Source of the DNA: Proteles cristata cristata | Lineage: Eukaryota > Chordata > Mammalia > Carnivora > Hyaenidae | Direction of reading: 5' to 3' | NCBI GenBank assembly: GCA_017311185.1 | Contig: JAESUZ010000481.1 | Span: forward strand, 1,426,001 to 1,490,000 | DNA: 64,000 nt | Part shown: positions 1 through 9,901 of the stretch, piece by piece | Layout: each line of letters starts with the position of its first letter | How positions within the stretch are numbered: the first letter of the stretch is position 1 | The notes under the pieces: generated by a model | What the model was told of the DNA's origin: nothing | The model's input: only the letters and a program-made list of their open reading frames with translations | Database searches by the model: none | Position numbers and translations under genes: made by a program

Positions 1-510
1 TATGAAAAGTCCAGAATAGTCAAATCTATAGAGACAAAAAGTTGATTGGCAGTTGCTGGAGTGTGGAGAATAGGAGACACGGATGGATAGGGAGTAAGAG
101 CAAATTGATAAGGAGGTTTCTTTTGTGGGTGATAGAAATGTTCTAAAATTTTTTTAATGTTTTGTTTATTTTAGAGAGAGAGAGAGACAGAGCATGAGTG
201 GGGAAGGCGCAGGGAGAAGGGAAGGTGCAGGGAGAGAGGGAGACACAGAATCCAAAGTAACTCCAGACTCTGAGCTGTCATCACAGAGCCCAACGCAGGG
301 CTCAAACTCACGAACCACAAGATCATGACCTGAGCTGAAGTTGGACACCCAACCAACTGAGCCATCCAGGCGCCCCATGAAATGTTCTAAAATTTGGTTG
401 TGCTAATGGTCACACAACTCTGTGAACGCTAAAACCATTGAATTGCATACTTTAAATGGGTGACTTTTATGGTATGTAAATTCTATCTCAGTAAAGATAA
501 AGAATGAGTG
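1..510 (+). mobile_element. Ancient L1 3' end, split by a SINE
   Basis: The sequence resembles the 3' UTR of old mammalian L1 (L1M group): a 'ttggcagttgctgg' type stretch, a 'gggtgacttttatggtatgtaaa' type stretch and an A-rich end near 510. Bases 1-151 and 379-510 are the two halves. A minus-strand SINE separates them and its insertion duplicated 17 bp. The left end runs off the window. No coding capacity remains. Confidence 0.75.
152..376 (-). mobile_element. Felid tRNA-derived SINE (SINEC type)
   Basis: The minus-strand head GGGGCGCCTGGATGGCTCAG lies at the right end, followed by a B-box region, a GA-rich body (CT-rich on the element's strand) and an A-rich tail at the left. A perfect 17-bp direct repeat, gaaatgttctaaaattt, flanks it at 135-151 and 379-395. 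This marks an L1-driven insertion into the old L1 tail. Confidence 0.95.
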
Positions 511-1690
511 AGAAATATTAGGAAGAACTAATAGAGAATTCTTTCAAAAATTTGTAATATGAAGAGGGAGAAAAATAAGGAAATAGACGGACTGGGAAAC
601 TGGATTAAGGAAGGTTTTTTTTTTTTTTTAAGATCAAAGAAAGATGAGAATATTTAATGATGTTGCAGTTGATCTAAGGGGAAGAGGAAATTAGGTAATA
701 CAAGAGAGAGGGGACCCAGTGGAACAATGTCTTGGAGTAGGCAACAGAAAATGGAAATTTAGTGCCTAGGGGGAGGGGATTTGCCTTGCTGGGAGTGTGG
801 ATAATTTGTCCATGATTATTACAGAGGGGGTAGAGTTATTCATTCTGATTCTGGTAGGTAGGTAGATTTGGGGTTCAAGTTTTTGCAAATTCTCTTATAA
901 TTGCTTCATTTCTCCCCCTCATAGTAGAAGGCAAGATTGACTAGCCGAGAGTTAAGGTGGGAAAGGAAAGGTTGAAAATTAGAGGAGACACTCTGAAATA
1001 GTTGTCCTGAAGTGAAAGAAAGCATGGATTAGGGAAGAAAAAGAATGATTTCTGGGAAGCATGAAGGACCCACACGCAGTTGCATGAGCATGAATGTAGG
1101 ATGACACGAGTTGGCACGCTTATATATTTTTCTCCAGCTATCTTTGATTGCCTGGGTTCAGGCGTGGAGTGGGTGAAAAATGAATTTATCCAGGGATTTT
1201 AGATTTTGCCAGATCAGATTGGGTTCCAAGAAAAGAGACTCTGAGATGGAGATCTGTGTGCCAGAAGTTTGCTGAGCCATAACTTCTTTCAGAAGAAACA
1301 TCTGTGAAGGAGGGAAGGTGGGAGGGTTTGGAGGAGGAGAGGTGAACAGATGTGTCATTACTACTGATGTCTCAGACAATTCTACAGGGATCTGGGAACT
1401 CTCAGAGTTTTCCCAGATAGAGGCAAGGGGGCTGGGCATCTGTGCCCCTCTGTGGATATTTAGATATGAAATTTCTCTGGGGAAGAGGCACAGCCTTGGG
1501 CCAGGAGACTTCCTTTGGGTAAAGGGAACTCTCCAAGAGGGACTTAGCTATGAAATGGCAGCAGTCAATACACCCAGTACGTGAGATAGTGAGTGCCTCC
1601 ATCTTCAGGGTAGGTAACAGATAGCACACCACGGAATCCACTTCAGTTTACCCTTTGCACTACTTATGTTACTAAGTTTACTACTTTTAC
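511..1690. other. Unassigned noncoding sequence
   Basis: This stretch is purine-rich with short open frames only. None shows codon structure, a domain or splice-flanked conservation that I can recognise. The part at about 1150-1660 could be a decayed LTR or other edge of the retroviral remnant that follows, but I see no LTR ends (TG...CA with a poly-A signal) to support that. Confidence 0.4.
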
Positions 1691-1980
1691 GAAGAGATCC
1701 TCCAGGATCCTGATTCATCTGATTTGTCTCTTCCTGGGCAAACGTATAAAAAGCTTAATGGGACTAATCCCACCTCTGTAGCTGGTCTAGAAACTGCCAC
1801 TGATATTCATCATCTCCCTAATCTATACCCATTCTAGATGCTTTTCTCTCCTGGCTAGCATCTCTGCCTATCTAGATGGCTTACGTGGTGCTGTGACCCA
1901 GGTTTTTATATATGAGATGTCTGAGCTTCTGGTGACCAAGCCATTCTCTGGATTTGGCTGTTGCATTTGTCTGTTTGCCA

Positions 1981-2924
1981 TCAAAATTGGGCAAACAGGT
2001 ACCAAGAAATGCAATATCTGATCACCTCATTGCCAAACATAGTTTTCAGTTTTCCCTTTTGGAAGAGCCACCTTACCTCCTTCTGATGTTCAGGGTCAAG
2101 TTCTTCTATTAGTATGGTGACACCCTTCCTTGACTGCTGGTATTTTGGTACAAACTGCTTAAAGTTTAATGGGGCCATAATGTGTCCCCTGGTTGATTTC
2201 CATTGGGAAATGAGGACCTTTAAAATGTGGAGCAGAAAAAAAAATGTGGAGCAGAAAAAAAAATGTGGAGCAGAACTGGGTACAGAAGCACATATACTCA
2301 AGTGGGTGCCTGGGGGTGCTGGTAAGCAGGGCCACTTGGTGTCTAGACCTATGCATTCTACTGGGGTCATGAGATCATAGAGTAGCCTTTGCATTATGAT
2401 ATATACTGTGTCTTGTAGGATAGCACCCCATCCTTTCAGAATAGCATCTCTAAGCTGGTGCCTTAGCTGTACTTTTGAAAGGTCATTCTCCTGCTCTATC
2501 AGTTTAATAGACTGAAGTGGTACCTTATCTGACAGGCCTAGTGGTTCCTATGGTCATGTAGTCTTTGTTATACCACCTTTTATATCAAGTGTCTTGGTAC
2601 AGGTCAACGCCATGTGCCATTTTGTGCTGATGGATCAAACATTTTGTATGCTCTTGGGTTGTGGTGCTGGCCAAGGCCTTTTGGGCAGGATAGGCTGACC
2701 CATACTGAGTTTGGGTGTGTCCTGTAAAGAGGAATTGCCGCTCCTTCCAGCAGGAAAGGGATTTGTTGTAATAAGCTTGCCACTGACATCTTGTTGGTCT
2801 TCTCTAGTGATGAGGTAACCTTAGGGGCTGGTTGTTTGTCTCTGTGGCTGGAAGGCTTGGTGTTTGGCAGCATCAGTATTATTGAGTTGTATTCCATGCT
2901 GTTGGGCCCATGGAGAGCTTTCAT
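1981..2924 (-). pseudogene. ERV pol remnant, possible integrase part
   Basis: Two minus-strand open frames (1981-2394 and 2604-2924) continue the decayed retroviral frame downstream of the RT and RNase H relics. Position alone suggests integrase. I do not see a clean HHCC or DDE motif, so the domain name is inference. Stops and frame changes separate the pieces. Confidence 0.35.
2222..2274. repeat. Three-copy 19-bp tandem repeat
   Basis: The word tgtggagcag recurs at 2226, 2245 and 2264 with A-runs between, a period of exactly 19 bp. It lies inside the ERV-like region and looks like a local slippage duplication. Confidence 0.9.
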
Positions 2925-3010
2925 CTAATAGCACCATTGCTACTTTGTTAATAAACCTATTATGATAGATTATGGTGGCTGGATTAATTGTTCTGTCCTC
3001 TTGGTGGTTT

Positions 3011-3222
3011 TTTAAAAATTTATTTCTGAGAGAGAGACAGAGACAGAGACAGTATGAGCAGGGGAGGGCCAGAGAGAGAGGGAGACACAGAATCTGAAAT
3101 AGGCTCCAGGCTCTGAGCCAGCTGTCAGCACAGAGCCTGATGCGGGCTTGAACCCACGAACCATGAGATCATGACCTGAGCCAAAGTCGGACACTTAACT
3201 GACTGAGCCACCCAAGCGCCCC
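3011..3222 (-). mobile_element. Felid SINE
   Basis: The head reads GGGGCGCTTGGGTGGCTCAG on the minus strand at the right end, followed by a B-box region (GGTTCAAGCCC) and a tail that starts at the left in T-runs. Flanks ttggtggttt and ttgttgttt may be a degraded TSD. It interrupts the ERV-like region. Confidence 0.92.
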
Positions 3223-3284
3223 TTGTTGTTTAGTGTTTATTCCATGTGAGTGCCCTCTTGTGGGAATAGCAGCAATAAAGATCG

Positions 3285-3506
3285 TCATACTTTGTGATAT
3301 TTTTTCCTATACTCCCATTCCCATGCCCTTTCCCCTGAAACTATGCAAAATCTTCCAGACTTTCTGTGTTTTAACCAATAAACCAAGTCAGTCATTACTG
3401 TCCCTGTGTTCATGTATATTTTCACCTCAGGCCACTTCTCTTTCCACACTAAGTACACGAACAGGTTCTTCACCTGAAGTCTATTAGGAGAATTTCCAGC
3501 CACCAC
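3285..3506 (-). pseudogene. ERV RNase H-like remnant
   Basis: A 73-codon minus-strand frame contains a W-K-E-K-W pattern and, downstream, a tryptophan- and glycine/alanine-containing stretch that resembles the C-terminal part of ERVL RNase H. It lies between the RT relic and the proposed integrase part, as expected for pol. There are no catalytic residues I can place with confidence. Confidence 0.4.
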
Positions 3507-4343
3507 TGTCTTGTGGTGCCATCTTGGAGTAGGGTTGTATTACAGCAGCTGCTCATGTCTATCTTGCAACCACCAAGTGAACCAGCACAGTCATGAACTG
3601 AACTTAGAACTTTTTCATCCTCTTCCAGAGTGACCTTCCACCTCATGCAGTCATAGGTTATGAGGTGTAGATCAGAGAGGGGCATTGGTGAATGACACAG
3701 GTGTCTTGGCCATCTGCTCATGCACCTTGCTTGTGCCTTCAGTACTGTTGATGCCTGATCCTGGTGTTCCACTTCCAGCTTACAGTGAATGGCCATTGAG
3801 CCCACTCCCCCAACACCCCGCAGTTCTTACAGTTGGTTGATTGAATCCAGTCCATAATGGGTAGCCCTGGCCATATGGTCACTTCACGTCCAGTGGCCAA
3901 ATTCTGGATCTCTAAAATGTTTTGGCTCATGCTGGTCCCAAGCATGCTGGCTTGCATTTGGTCCAGTAGCAATGCAAGGAGTGTTGTGTCAAAGTAATGA
4001 GGTATCTGTTATGGAAAGCAGAGACTTGCTGTGGATCTGTAAGAGTTTGTGTTGTGATTCTTCCATCCAAGTTTGCTATAAAGTCCATATGATGTCTTTT
4101 CTTATAGTAGATAGAACATCATAGTACCATAGGCTCTTTTGGGCCATATGGCCAAGTGGTTGGTTTTTCCTGCAGTGCAGTCTTGATTGCTGTTCCAGGG
4201 CTTCCTCAAAACTGGAAGGCTTTTATGTTAGATAAATGGGTCGGAGTGGTGCCCTAAAAGTAGAACACGCTGCCTGTGAAATGTGAGGAGTTTATTGGGC
4301 ATATCTTCCTTTTTAGTGGTGGAAGGCACACAGTACTTTATTT

Positions 4344-4550
4344 ATTAAACATTTTTTAATGTTTGATTATTTTTGAGAGAGAACATGAGCAGGGGAGGGG
4401 CAGAGAGAGAGGGAAACACAGTATCCGAAGCAGGCTTTAGGCTCTGTGCTGTCAGAAGAGAGCCTGATATGGGGCTCGATCTCACCAACTGTGAGATCAT
4501 GACCTGAGCTGCATTTAGATGCTCAACCCACCAAGCCACCCAGGCACCCC
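4344..4550 (-). mobile_element. Felid SINE
   Basis: Minus-strand head GGGGTGCCTGGGTGGCTTGG at the right end, GA-rich body and an A-rich tail at the left. Both flanks contain gtacttta (4333 and 4559), a possible but untidy TSD. It lies inside the ERV-like pol region. Confidence 0.9.
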
Positions 4551-4559
4551 AATAATATG

Positions 4560-4990
4560 TACTTTAATTCAGAGAGGGAGTCCCAGCATGATCCAAAACA
4601 CTGATCCCAAGAAAACCTCAGTGATACGGTGGTCTCCTAATTCTCTGTAATATTTATTTCCAGCTATCAGAAGCACATGTGTTGTTTTAAGACTTCCAAG
4701 ACTGGCCATTTCTTGTTCATCCAGCCAGATTAATAGGATGTCATAAATACAGTGCAATAATACAGTGTTCTATGAAATGTCCAAATTGCTCATTACTTTT
4801 AGACAACATTAAAGAGGAAGGATAATCTTGGGGCAGATGTATATACGTATACTTTGTCCATTGCACATGGTTGCAAGTTGCTTCTGATCCTACCTTCTGG
4901 TAGAGATGGAAGTGAACACACTTGCCAGGTAAGTGGCTTTCTGAATAGCATGTGATTCAGGCTCTGCATGTAGCAAAGATCCCACATTTG
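4560..4990 (-). pseudogene. ERVL-like reverse transcriptase remnant
   Basis: Minus-strand frames show, in order, a DQKQLA stretch, an NGQ triplet, an LPQDYPSS stretch (the LPQG motif of retroviral RT) and then a decayed Y-x-D-D region followed by ILLIW and DEQEMAS. This order and spacing match the RT core of ERVL-type elements. The pieces lie in different frames with stops between them, and the YxDD aspartates are not both preserved in one frame. It is non-functional. Upstream gag and downstream RNase H would lie at higher and lower coordinates respectively. Confidence 0.7.
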
Positions 4991-5899
4991 GCAAAGTAGC
5001 TACAATTGGGGTCACTACTTGGTCAACTTTTCTATCATGTCATCCATCACAGTCCATCTGGGTTTTAAAGGTTCCAGAATGGTGGATTAAATGGGATATG
5101 ATGGGGCTTATCACCCCTGCATTTCGGGGTCTTGAGGGTGTGTTTTCTCTGCCATTGCCCCCTGAGATAAAGTACTGTTTGGATTTACTATCTTAGCCAG
5201 AGGAAATGATTCCTCTTGGATTCCTCATAGGTAGCCCTTATTCCACAGTCCTAGGAGCTAAGGTGTGGCTCCTGCCAATTTTAAAGTTCTGATTGTACAT
5301 TTGACTGTCAGAGAAATGATCACTGGGTGGGCCTGTGAATAAATGCAGTTACTGTATTATTAAGACTCCATGTCGTTGCTGGTCCCCAGAGCCCCCACTC
5401 CAACAGGGTAGCCATGAAGGCTGAGCTTTCAGTGTGTTCTCAAAATACCTCCTCAGTCCCCTTTTCTCAATAAATGACTTTCATCCTATCGTTTTTGTTT
5501 CTCTGGGAAGAAGTGGGAAAATTATTTTCATATATACTTGCTGTGTTCCATAAATTTTCTTCATGGGAACTTAGCCTGTCCTTCATTCAGAGGGTTCTGG
5601 ATCTATTCCAGAAACTGCTCAAAAGATGGTGGGTTTTTAGTAGAGTGGCTACCTTCAGTTTCCTGATCATCCATTCTTGACTTTTGTTTTGTCCTATGAA
5701 TTAACCAACTTCCTTGTTGACTGCACATCACCTTTACCTTGGGAGGAATAAAAGATACCTTTTATTCATCACCTCCATGGCTAACTTTAGGTCCCGTAGG
5801 AAGCATAGATTCTTTGGCAAATCCAAGGCCTCTGGATTGTCTTCAAAAAGGGCATAAATACCAGCTTTTAACAGGGAGGAGGGGCCACTGCTGCAGGTC

Positions 5900-6376
5900 C
5901 TGGAGGTCCATAGGAACCTGGGAATTCTAGATCTCCAAGAACATCAATGCAGACGTCCGTAGCACAGCTCTCAGGGTTTCATTCCTTCCTACTCAATATT
6001 CTAACCTTGGAGTTGCTGCCTCTGGGGGGTGTGGGGGGGAGCTGAGGATCAGCAGTGATAGAAAACGAATACAGCAGTCATTTTTACTCTTTCCATCCTC
6101 CCTGGTTCCTTCTATTTGCTGAAATGCAGAATGTGCTGGTTGGAGCTCCAGCATTCATATTGGACTAGAAAGCCAGCCTGAGGGTGGATACTATGCATTA
6201 AGGGTGCAGGACCAAAAAGATAGAAATCCTTGGGTCCCTGGCAGACAGTTTTTGGACCATCAACCTCCGAATTTCTTTCAAATGGTAGGAAAATAAACCT
6301 GTAGGTGTTGAAGGGACCATAATCAGGTTTCTATTAATAGCTAAACATAATTCCCGACTAAAATAATAGTGTAGGC
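5900..6376. other. Unassigned noncoding sequence
   Basis: Ordinary-composition DNA between the ERV-like remnant and a SINE pair, with a short G-run near 6030. I see no gene or named repeat in it. Confidence 0.4.
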
Positions 6377-6396
6377 TGGACATTATTGTAACTCTT

Positions 6397-6604
6397 TTTT
6401 TTTTTTTTAATGTTTTATTTATTTCTAGGAGAGAGAGAGACAGCGTGAGCAGGGGAGGGTCAGAGAGAGAGGGAGTCACAGACTGAAACAGGCTCCAGGC
6501 TCTGAGCTGGCAGTCAGCACAGAGCCCGACGCGGGGCTCGAACCCACGAACCGCGAGATCATGACCTAAGCGAGACGGAACCGACTAAGCCATCCAGGCG
6601 CCCC
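6397..6604 (-). mobile_element. Felid SINE, 'TAGGA/GACTGAAACAGG' subtype
   Basis: Full minus-strand SINE. Diagnostic words are ctaggagagagaga near the tail, gtcacagactgaaacaggc in the body and gacctaagcga near the B box. The same words occur in the copies at 15714, 39342 and 41087. It abuts the next SINE with only the GGGG head between them, and its tail touches the left TSD. Confidence 0.95.
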
Positions 6605-6823
6605 CTTTTTTTTTATTAAATATGTTTTATTTATTTCTGAGAGAGAGAGACAGCATGAACAGGGGAGGGGCAGAGAGAAAGGAGGCACAGAATCTGAAAC
6701 AGGCTCTAGGCTCTGAGCTAGCTGTCAGCACAGAGCCCGACGCGGGGCTCGAACCCACGAACCATGAGATCATGACCTGAGCCGAAGTCGGACGCTTAAC
6801 CGACTGAGCCACCCAGGTGCCCC
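6605..6823 (-). mobile_element. Felid SINE, common subtype
   Basis: Full minus-strand SINE with the more frequent body (cacagaatctgaaacaggct). Its A-rich tail (T-run at 6606-6614 on the plus strand) joins the head of the neighbouring SINE directly. Its head touches the right copy of the shared 20-bp TSD. Confidence 0.95.
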
Positions 6824-7180
6824 TGGACATTATTGTAACTCTTAAAGTCACCATTCCACAATCCATGTTTGAGCTGCCATATGCCTCCCACCCCCCTGAT
6901 TTTTTGATCTCTGCTCAAGGTATCACCATTCTCAGAGCTACTGAGGTAGGAACTCTTGGGGTTCCCCTTAAGTCCCCCTTTTTCTCATCTGCATGCCCCG
7001 TGAGCTGTCAAATTGTCCAAGCCTATCAATTCTGCTTCCTATTGCTTCTCACTTTATCCTCTGTCACTATTGCACTGTCCTAGATTTGGTTCTGTCATCT
7101 AGGCTATTACAAAAAACTGGTCTTTTTATGTTAATCCCCAATCTATCCTATAATTGGCTATATTCTACTAACATTTCAAT

Positions 7181-7389
7181 TTTTTAAAATGTTTTATTTA
7201 ATTTTGAGAGGGAGAGATAGAGAGACCAGGGGAGGAGCAGAGAGAGAAAGGGAGACACAGAATCTGAAGCAAGCTCCAGGCTCTGAGCTGTCAGCAAAGA
7301 GCCTGATGCGGGACTTGAAGCTATGAACTATGAGATCATGACCTGAGCCAAAGCCAGATGCTTAACTGGCTGAGCCACCCAGGTGCCCC
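7181..7389 (-). mobile_element. Felid SINE
   Basis: Minus-strand head GGGGCACCTGGGTGGCTCAG at the right end and an A-rich tail at the left. Flanks ctaacatttca (7168-7178) and ctaatatttca (7389-7399) are a TSD with one mismatch. Confidence 0.93.
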
Positions 7390-7699
7390 TAATATTTCAG
7401 GTTATTAAATGAATAGGTATACTTAGGAGTTTTCCTCTAAAAATCCAGTGTCTTCCCATGACACATCACATTCAATCCAAACGCCATAATCTTAGCCTTC
7501 AGCAAACCATGTCACATATTTTCCTCTTTAGTACATATTGCGTTGGCTAATGATTATTTCCTCAAACATGCCTTCCATTTTCTTGATTCCGTGGCTCCTC
7601 ACCCCTGACCCACATGCCTTGGTTTCTATGACTTACTGTCTCATCATTTCCCTTTTATTTCCCTCTCTTGACTTACTACAGTTTGTGAATACATTTGTT

Positions 7700-7757
7700 A
7701 TTTTTTGTTTGTTCGTTCGTTCATTCATTCATTTATTCATTCATTCATTCATTCATT
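7700..7757. repeat. TTCA/TTCG tetranucleotide microsatellite
   Basis: About a dozen tandem TTCA units with TTCG and TTTA variants at the left. It lies just upstream of an L2-like segment. Confidence 0.95.
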
Positions 7758-7880
7758 TTCACCAGATTGAGGATGGAAGCTATGTCCATCTTAGTCACCA
7801 GCAAATAACCAGAGTCAGGGAAGTGTAGGAGCAGGTAGGAGCTCAGCAGATATTTGTTATGTGAATAGATGGGTGTGATA
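7758..7880 (+). mobile_element. L2 LINE relic (3' end)
   Basis: The pattern of agattgaggatggaagc, a 'tttgtcacc'-like word and then agatatttgttatgtgaata resembles the conserved L2 3' end, which finishes in a 'caataaatatttgttgaatgaa' type tail. It is old and diverged. Confidence 0.55.
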
Positions 7881-9737
7881 TCATCGTAAAGACCATCACC
7901 GCCTCACATAGCATTGCCTTACAATTTAAGCTGGAAAAACCATGAAAAGCATGACTGTTTCCATCAACAGCACACATAGGTTCAGAGATGTGTGCCCATC
8001 TTCATGTGAGAAGACCAAAAAGCAGTATGGCCTGATGGCCCAGAGGCAAGGCTGTCTCCAGTCTCTCCCCTCTGTTCTGTGGTACCTCTCTGCCCTCCGG
8101 GCGATCATTTTAGGTCAAATGAAAACATGTCATTCCTATTTTACACGTACTTTATGCCAGGCCATGAGGATGATTTTGCCTTTCAAAACCCGGTTTCTCT
8201 TGGGCTCCATCTAACTGCCGGACAACCTAGTTTGCTCTGTAACAGTATGAATAAACACAGGACAAGAGGGCTAAATTTTATTTTTCCCCTTGGAAAAACA
8301 TAAAAACAAACAACCCCCATGCCTAACTCTCCAAAAACCTTAAAATTACAGGAAGGAAAATATGTCTGAGGAAATTTTATTTATTCAACAGCAAGCGAGG
8401 ATCTCAGATAAGGGGAAACATGTCAGAGCAGTTAGTTGCTGAGAAGGTTATAGGTACAGACAGGCAGAGGGTTTACTCATAGGGTGCACTGAAGTCCCTT
8501 TTATTAATCAACGCAATCAATGCTAGCTAGGCAGGCTTTGCCTTAGAGGCTGGCTGCACTATATTTCTTTGTACATTTGGAGACTTGCTCTTGCCTTTGA
8601 CTCTCTGTGACATCACTTCTTTTCAAACACAAATTGGGGTGTGTATGTGTGTATGTGTGTGTGCTGTATATGCGTCTAGGCAATACATGCTTTAATTCCA
8701 AAAGAGTATTTAATAATGTTAATGATTTGCAATTTGATAGAGAGTAGAAACATGTAAGTGGCACCCAGAAAATATGAGGACAATAAAAATATTATTATTA
8801 TTATTATTATTTAAAATATAAAATGCCCTTCCATTCCTATGCTGTCTGTGTTAGACCCTCTCCCTCCCTCACTACCTTCTCCTGCTCCCCTTAACCCTTT
8901 TCATTGACAGAGTTAGAATCCTGCCTTCTGACTGTCAGGAGTCATCTATTTTTAAATTTCCAGAATTTCAGTTCTCTTGTTAATAAAGATAACAGATTTA
9001 GGAAGAGGCAAAGGGACAGCACTGTTTAGAAAACAAAACTGTTTATTCGTGCTACCTACACAGCACGGCAGATCAAATCTGAATTTTGAACATATTTTCA
9101 GGTTGTGCCCTGGTGTGCAGCATTTCAGAGAGAGGTGATACACAAGTTATCAGAAAGAATACATCGTGGGGAGAAATTTTTCAACAATCTTATCCAGAAG
9201 CTAAACCCTCATGTTGTTTTAGTATGCAAATGACTCTTGCTCCACTCTGGGTTTGGAAGCTTGATCTGGGAGGCCTTTAACTGGCATTCAGGACGTGGTG
9301 TTCTTTAGCAAGAAAGCTGTCTATTTTTCTTTTCTCCAGGGAAACTGCAGTTCAGGACAGGCACAAAGCTGAGACTATAACCAAGGACAGAGAAAACTCA
9401 CCCCTGTGTTCTATTTGTCAGACTGACCCCTCGGGTCACAACCTGAAAGTTTATGAATTGGTGGGGCCTTGTCTCTGCATAAGCATGTTTTCTGGACTTT
9501 GGCTGAAGTTAAATTCCTGACTTCTGAAAGAGGAGTGGGTGTGGACTTGCAGCAGGAATAGCCAGTGGGAAGGAAGTAATATTCATTAAGAGTGTCTCAT
9601 GCAAGCTGTGCGGGGCTAAGCATGCTCAGTGTAAATTCTCCTGTAGCCTGTCAAGCTATGTTTGAACTCGTTCCAGAATCTTGGATTTACTTTTTTTTTT
9701 TCCTACCAGAAAGAATGCTTGATTAGACTGCATTTTG
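7881..9737. other. Unique noncoding sequence with small simple repeats
   Basis: No exon or named gene is recognisable. It holds a (GT)n-rich tract at 8638-8663, an (ATT)n tract at 8788-8812, and MIR/L2-like words at 8135-8165 and 9570-9660. The frames here are short and lack codon structure. Confidence 0.5.
8788..8812. repeat. (ATT)n microsatellite
   Basis: Eight tandem ATT units in an AT-rich surround. Confidence 0.9.
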
Positions 9738-9901
9738 CCCTTTCTTTCTTTCTCTTTCTTTCTTTCTTTCTTTCTTTCTTCCTTTCTTCCTTTCTTCCTT
9801 TCTTCCTTCCTTTCTTCCTTTCTTCCTTTCTCTTTCTTTCCTCTTTTCTTTCCTCTTTTCTTTCTCTTCCTTCCTTTCTTTTCCTTCCTTTCTTTCTTTC
9901 T
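9738..9901. repeat. Polypyrimidine (CTTT/CCTT)n microsatellite
   Basis: About 164 bp are almost pure C and T on the plus strand, built of CTTT, CCTT and TCTT units. The long lysine/arginine/glutamate- or serine/phenylalanine/leucine-rich open frames here are low-complexity readings of this tract, not genes. Mirror-symmetric polypurine-polypyrimidine DNA of this kind can form triplex (H-DNA) in other genomes. Confidence 0.97.

Larger units (their letters stand above)
1690..5900 (-). mobile_element. Decayed ERVL-like endogenous retrovirus, internal (pol) region
   Basis: Read on the minus strand, short overlapping frames carry relics of retroviral pol in the expected order: reverse transcriptase near 4.99-4.57 kb, an RNase H-like stretch near 3.5-3.3 kb, and an unassigned stretch that may be integrase near 2.9-2.0 kb. 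The LPQ-type motif followed by a decayed YxDD-type position fits class III (ERVL) elements. The frames are broken by many stops and frameshifts, and two felid SINEs (3011-3222, 4344-4550) have inserted into it. I see no LTRs, gag or env, so the outer limits are approximate. It cannot encode a working protein. Confidence 0.6.
6377..6843. repeat. 20-bp target-site duplication around a SINE pair
   Basis: The same 20 bases (tggacattattgtaactctt) occur at 6377-6396 and 6824-6843. They enclose two complete SINEs in the same orientation and nothing else, so one TSD covers two elements. Confidence 0.95.
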
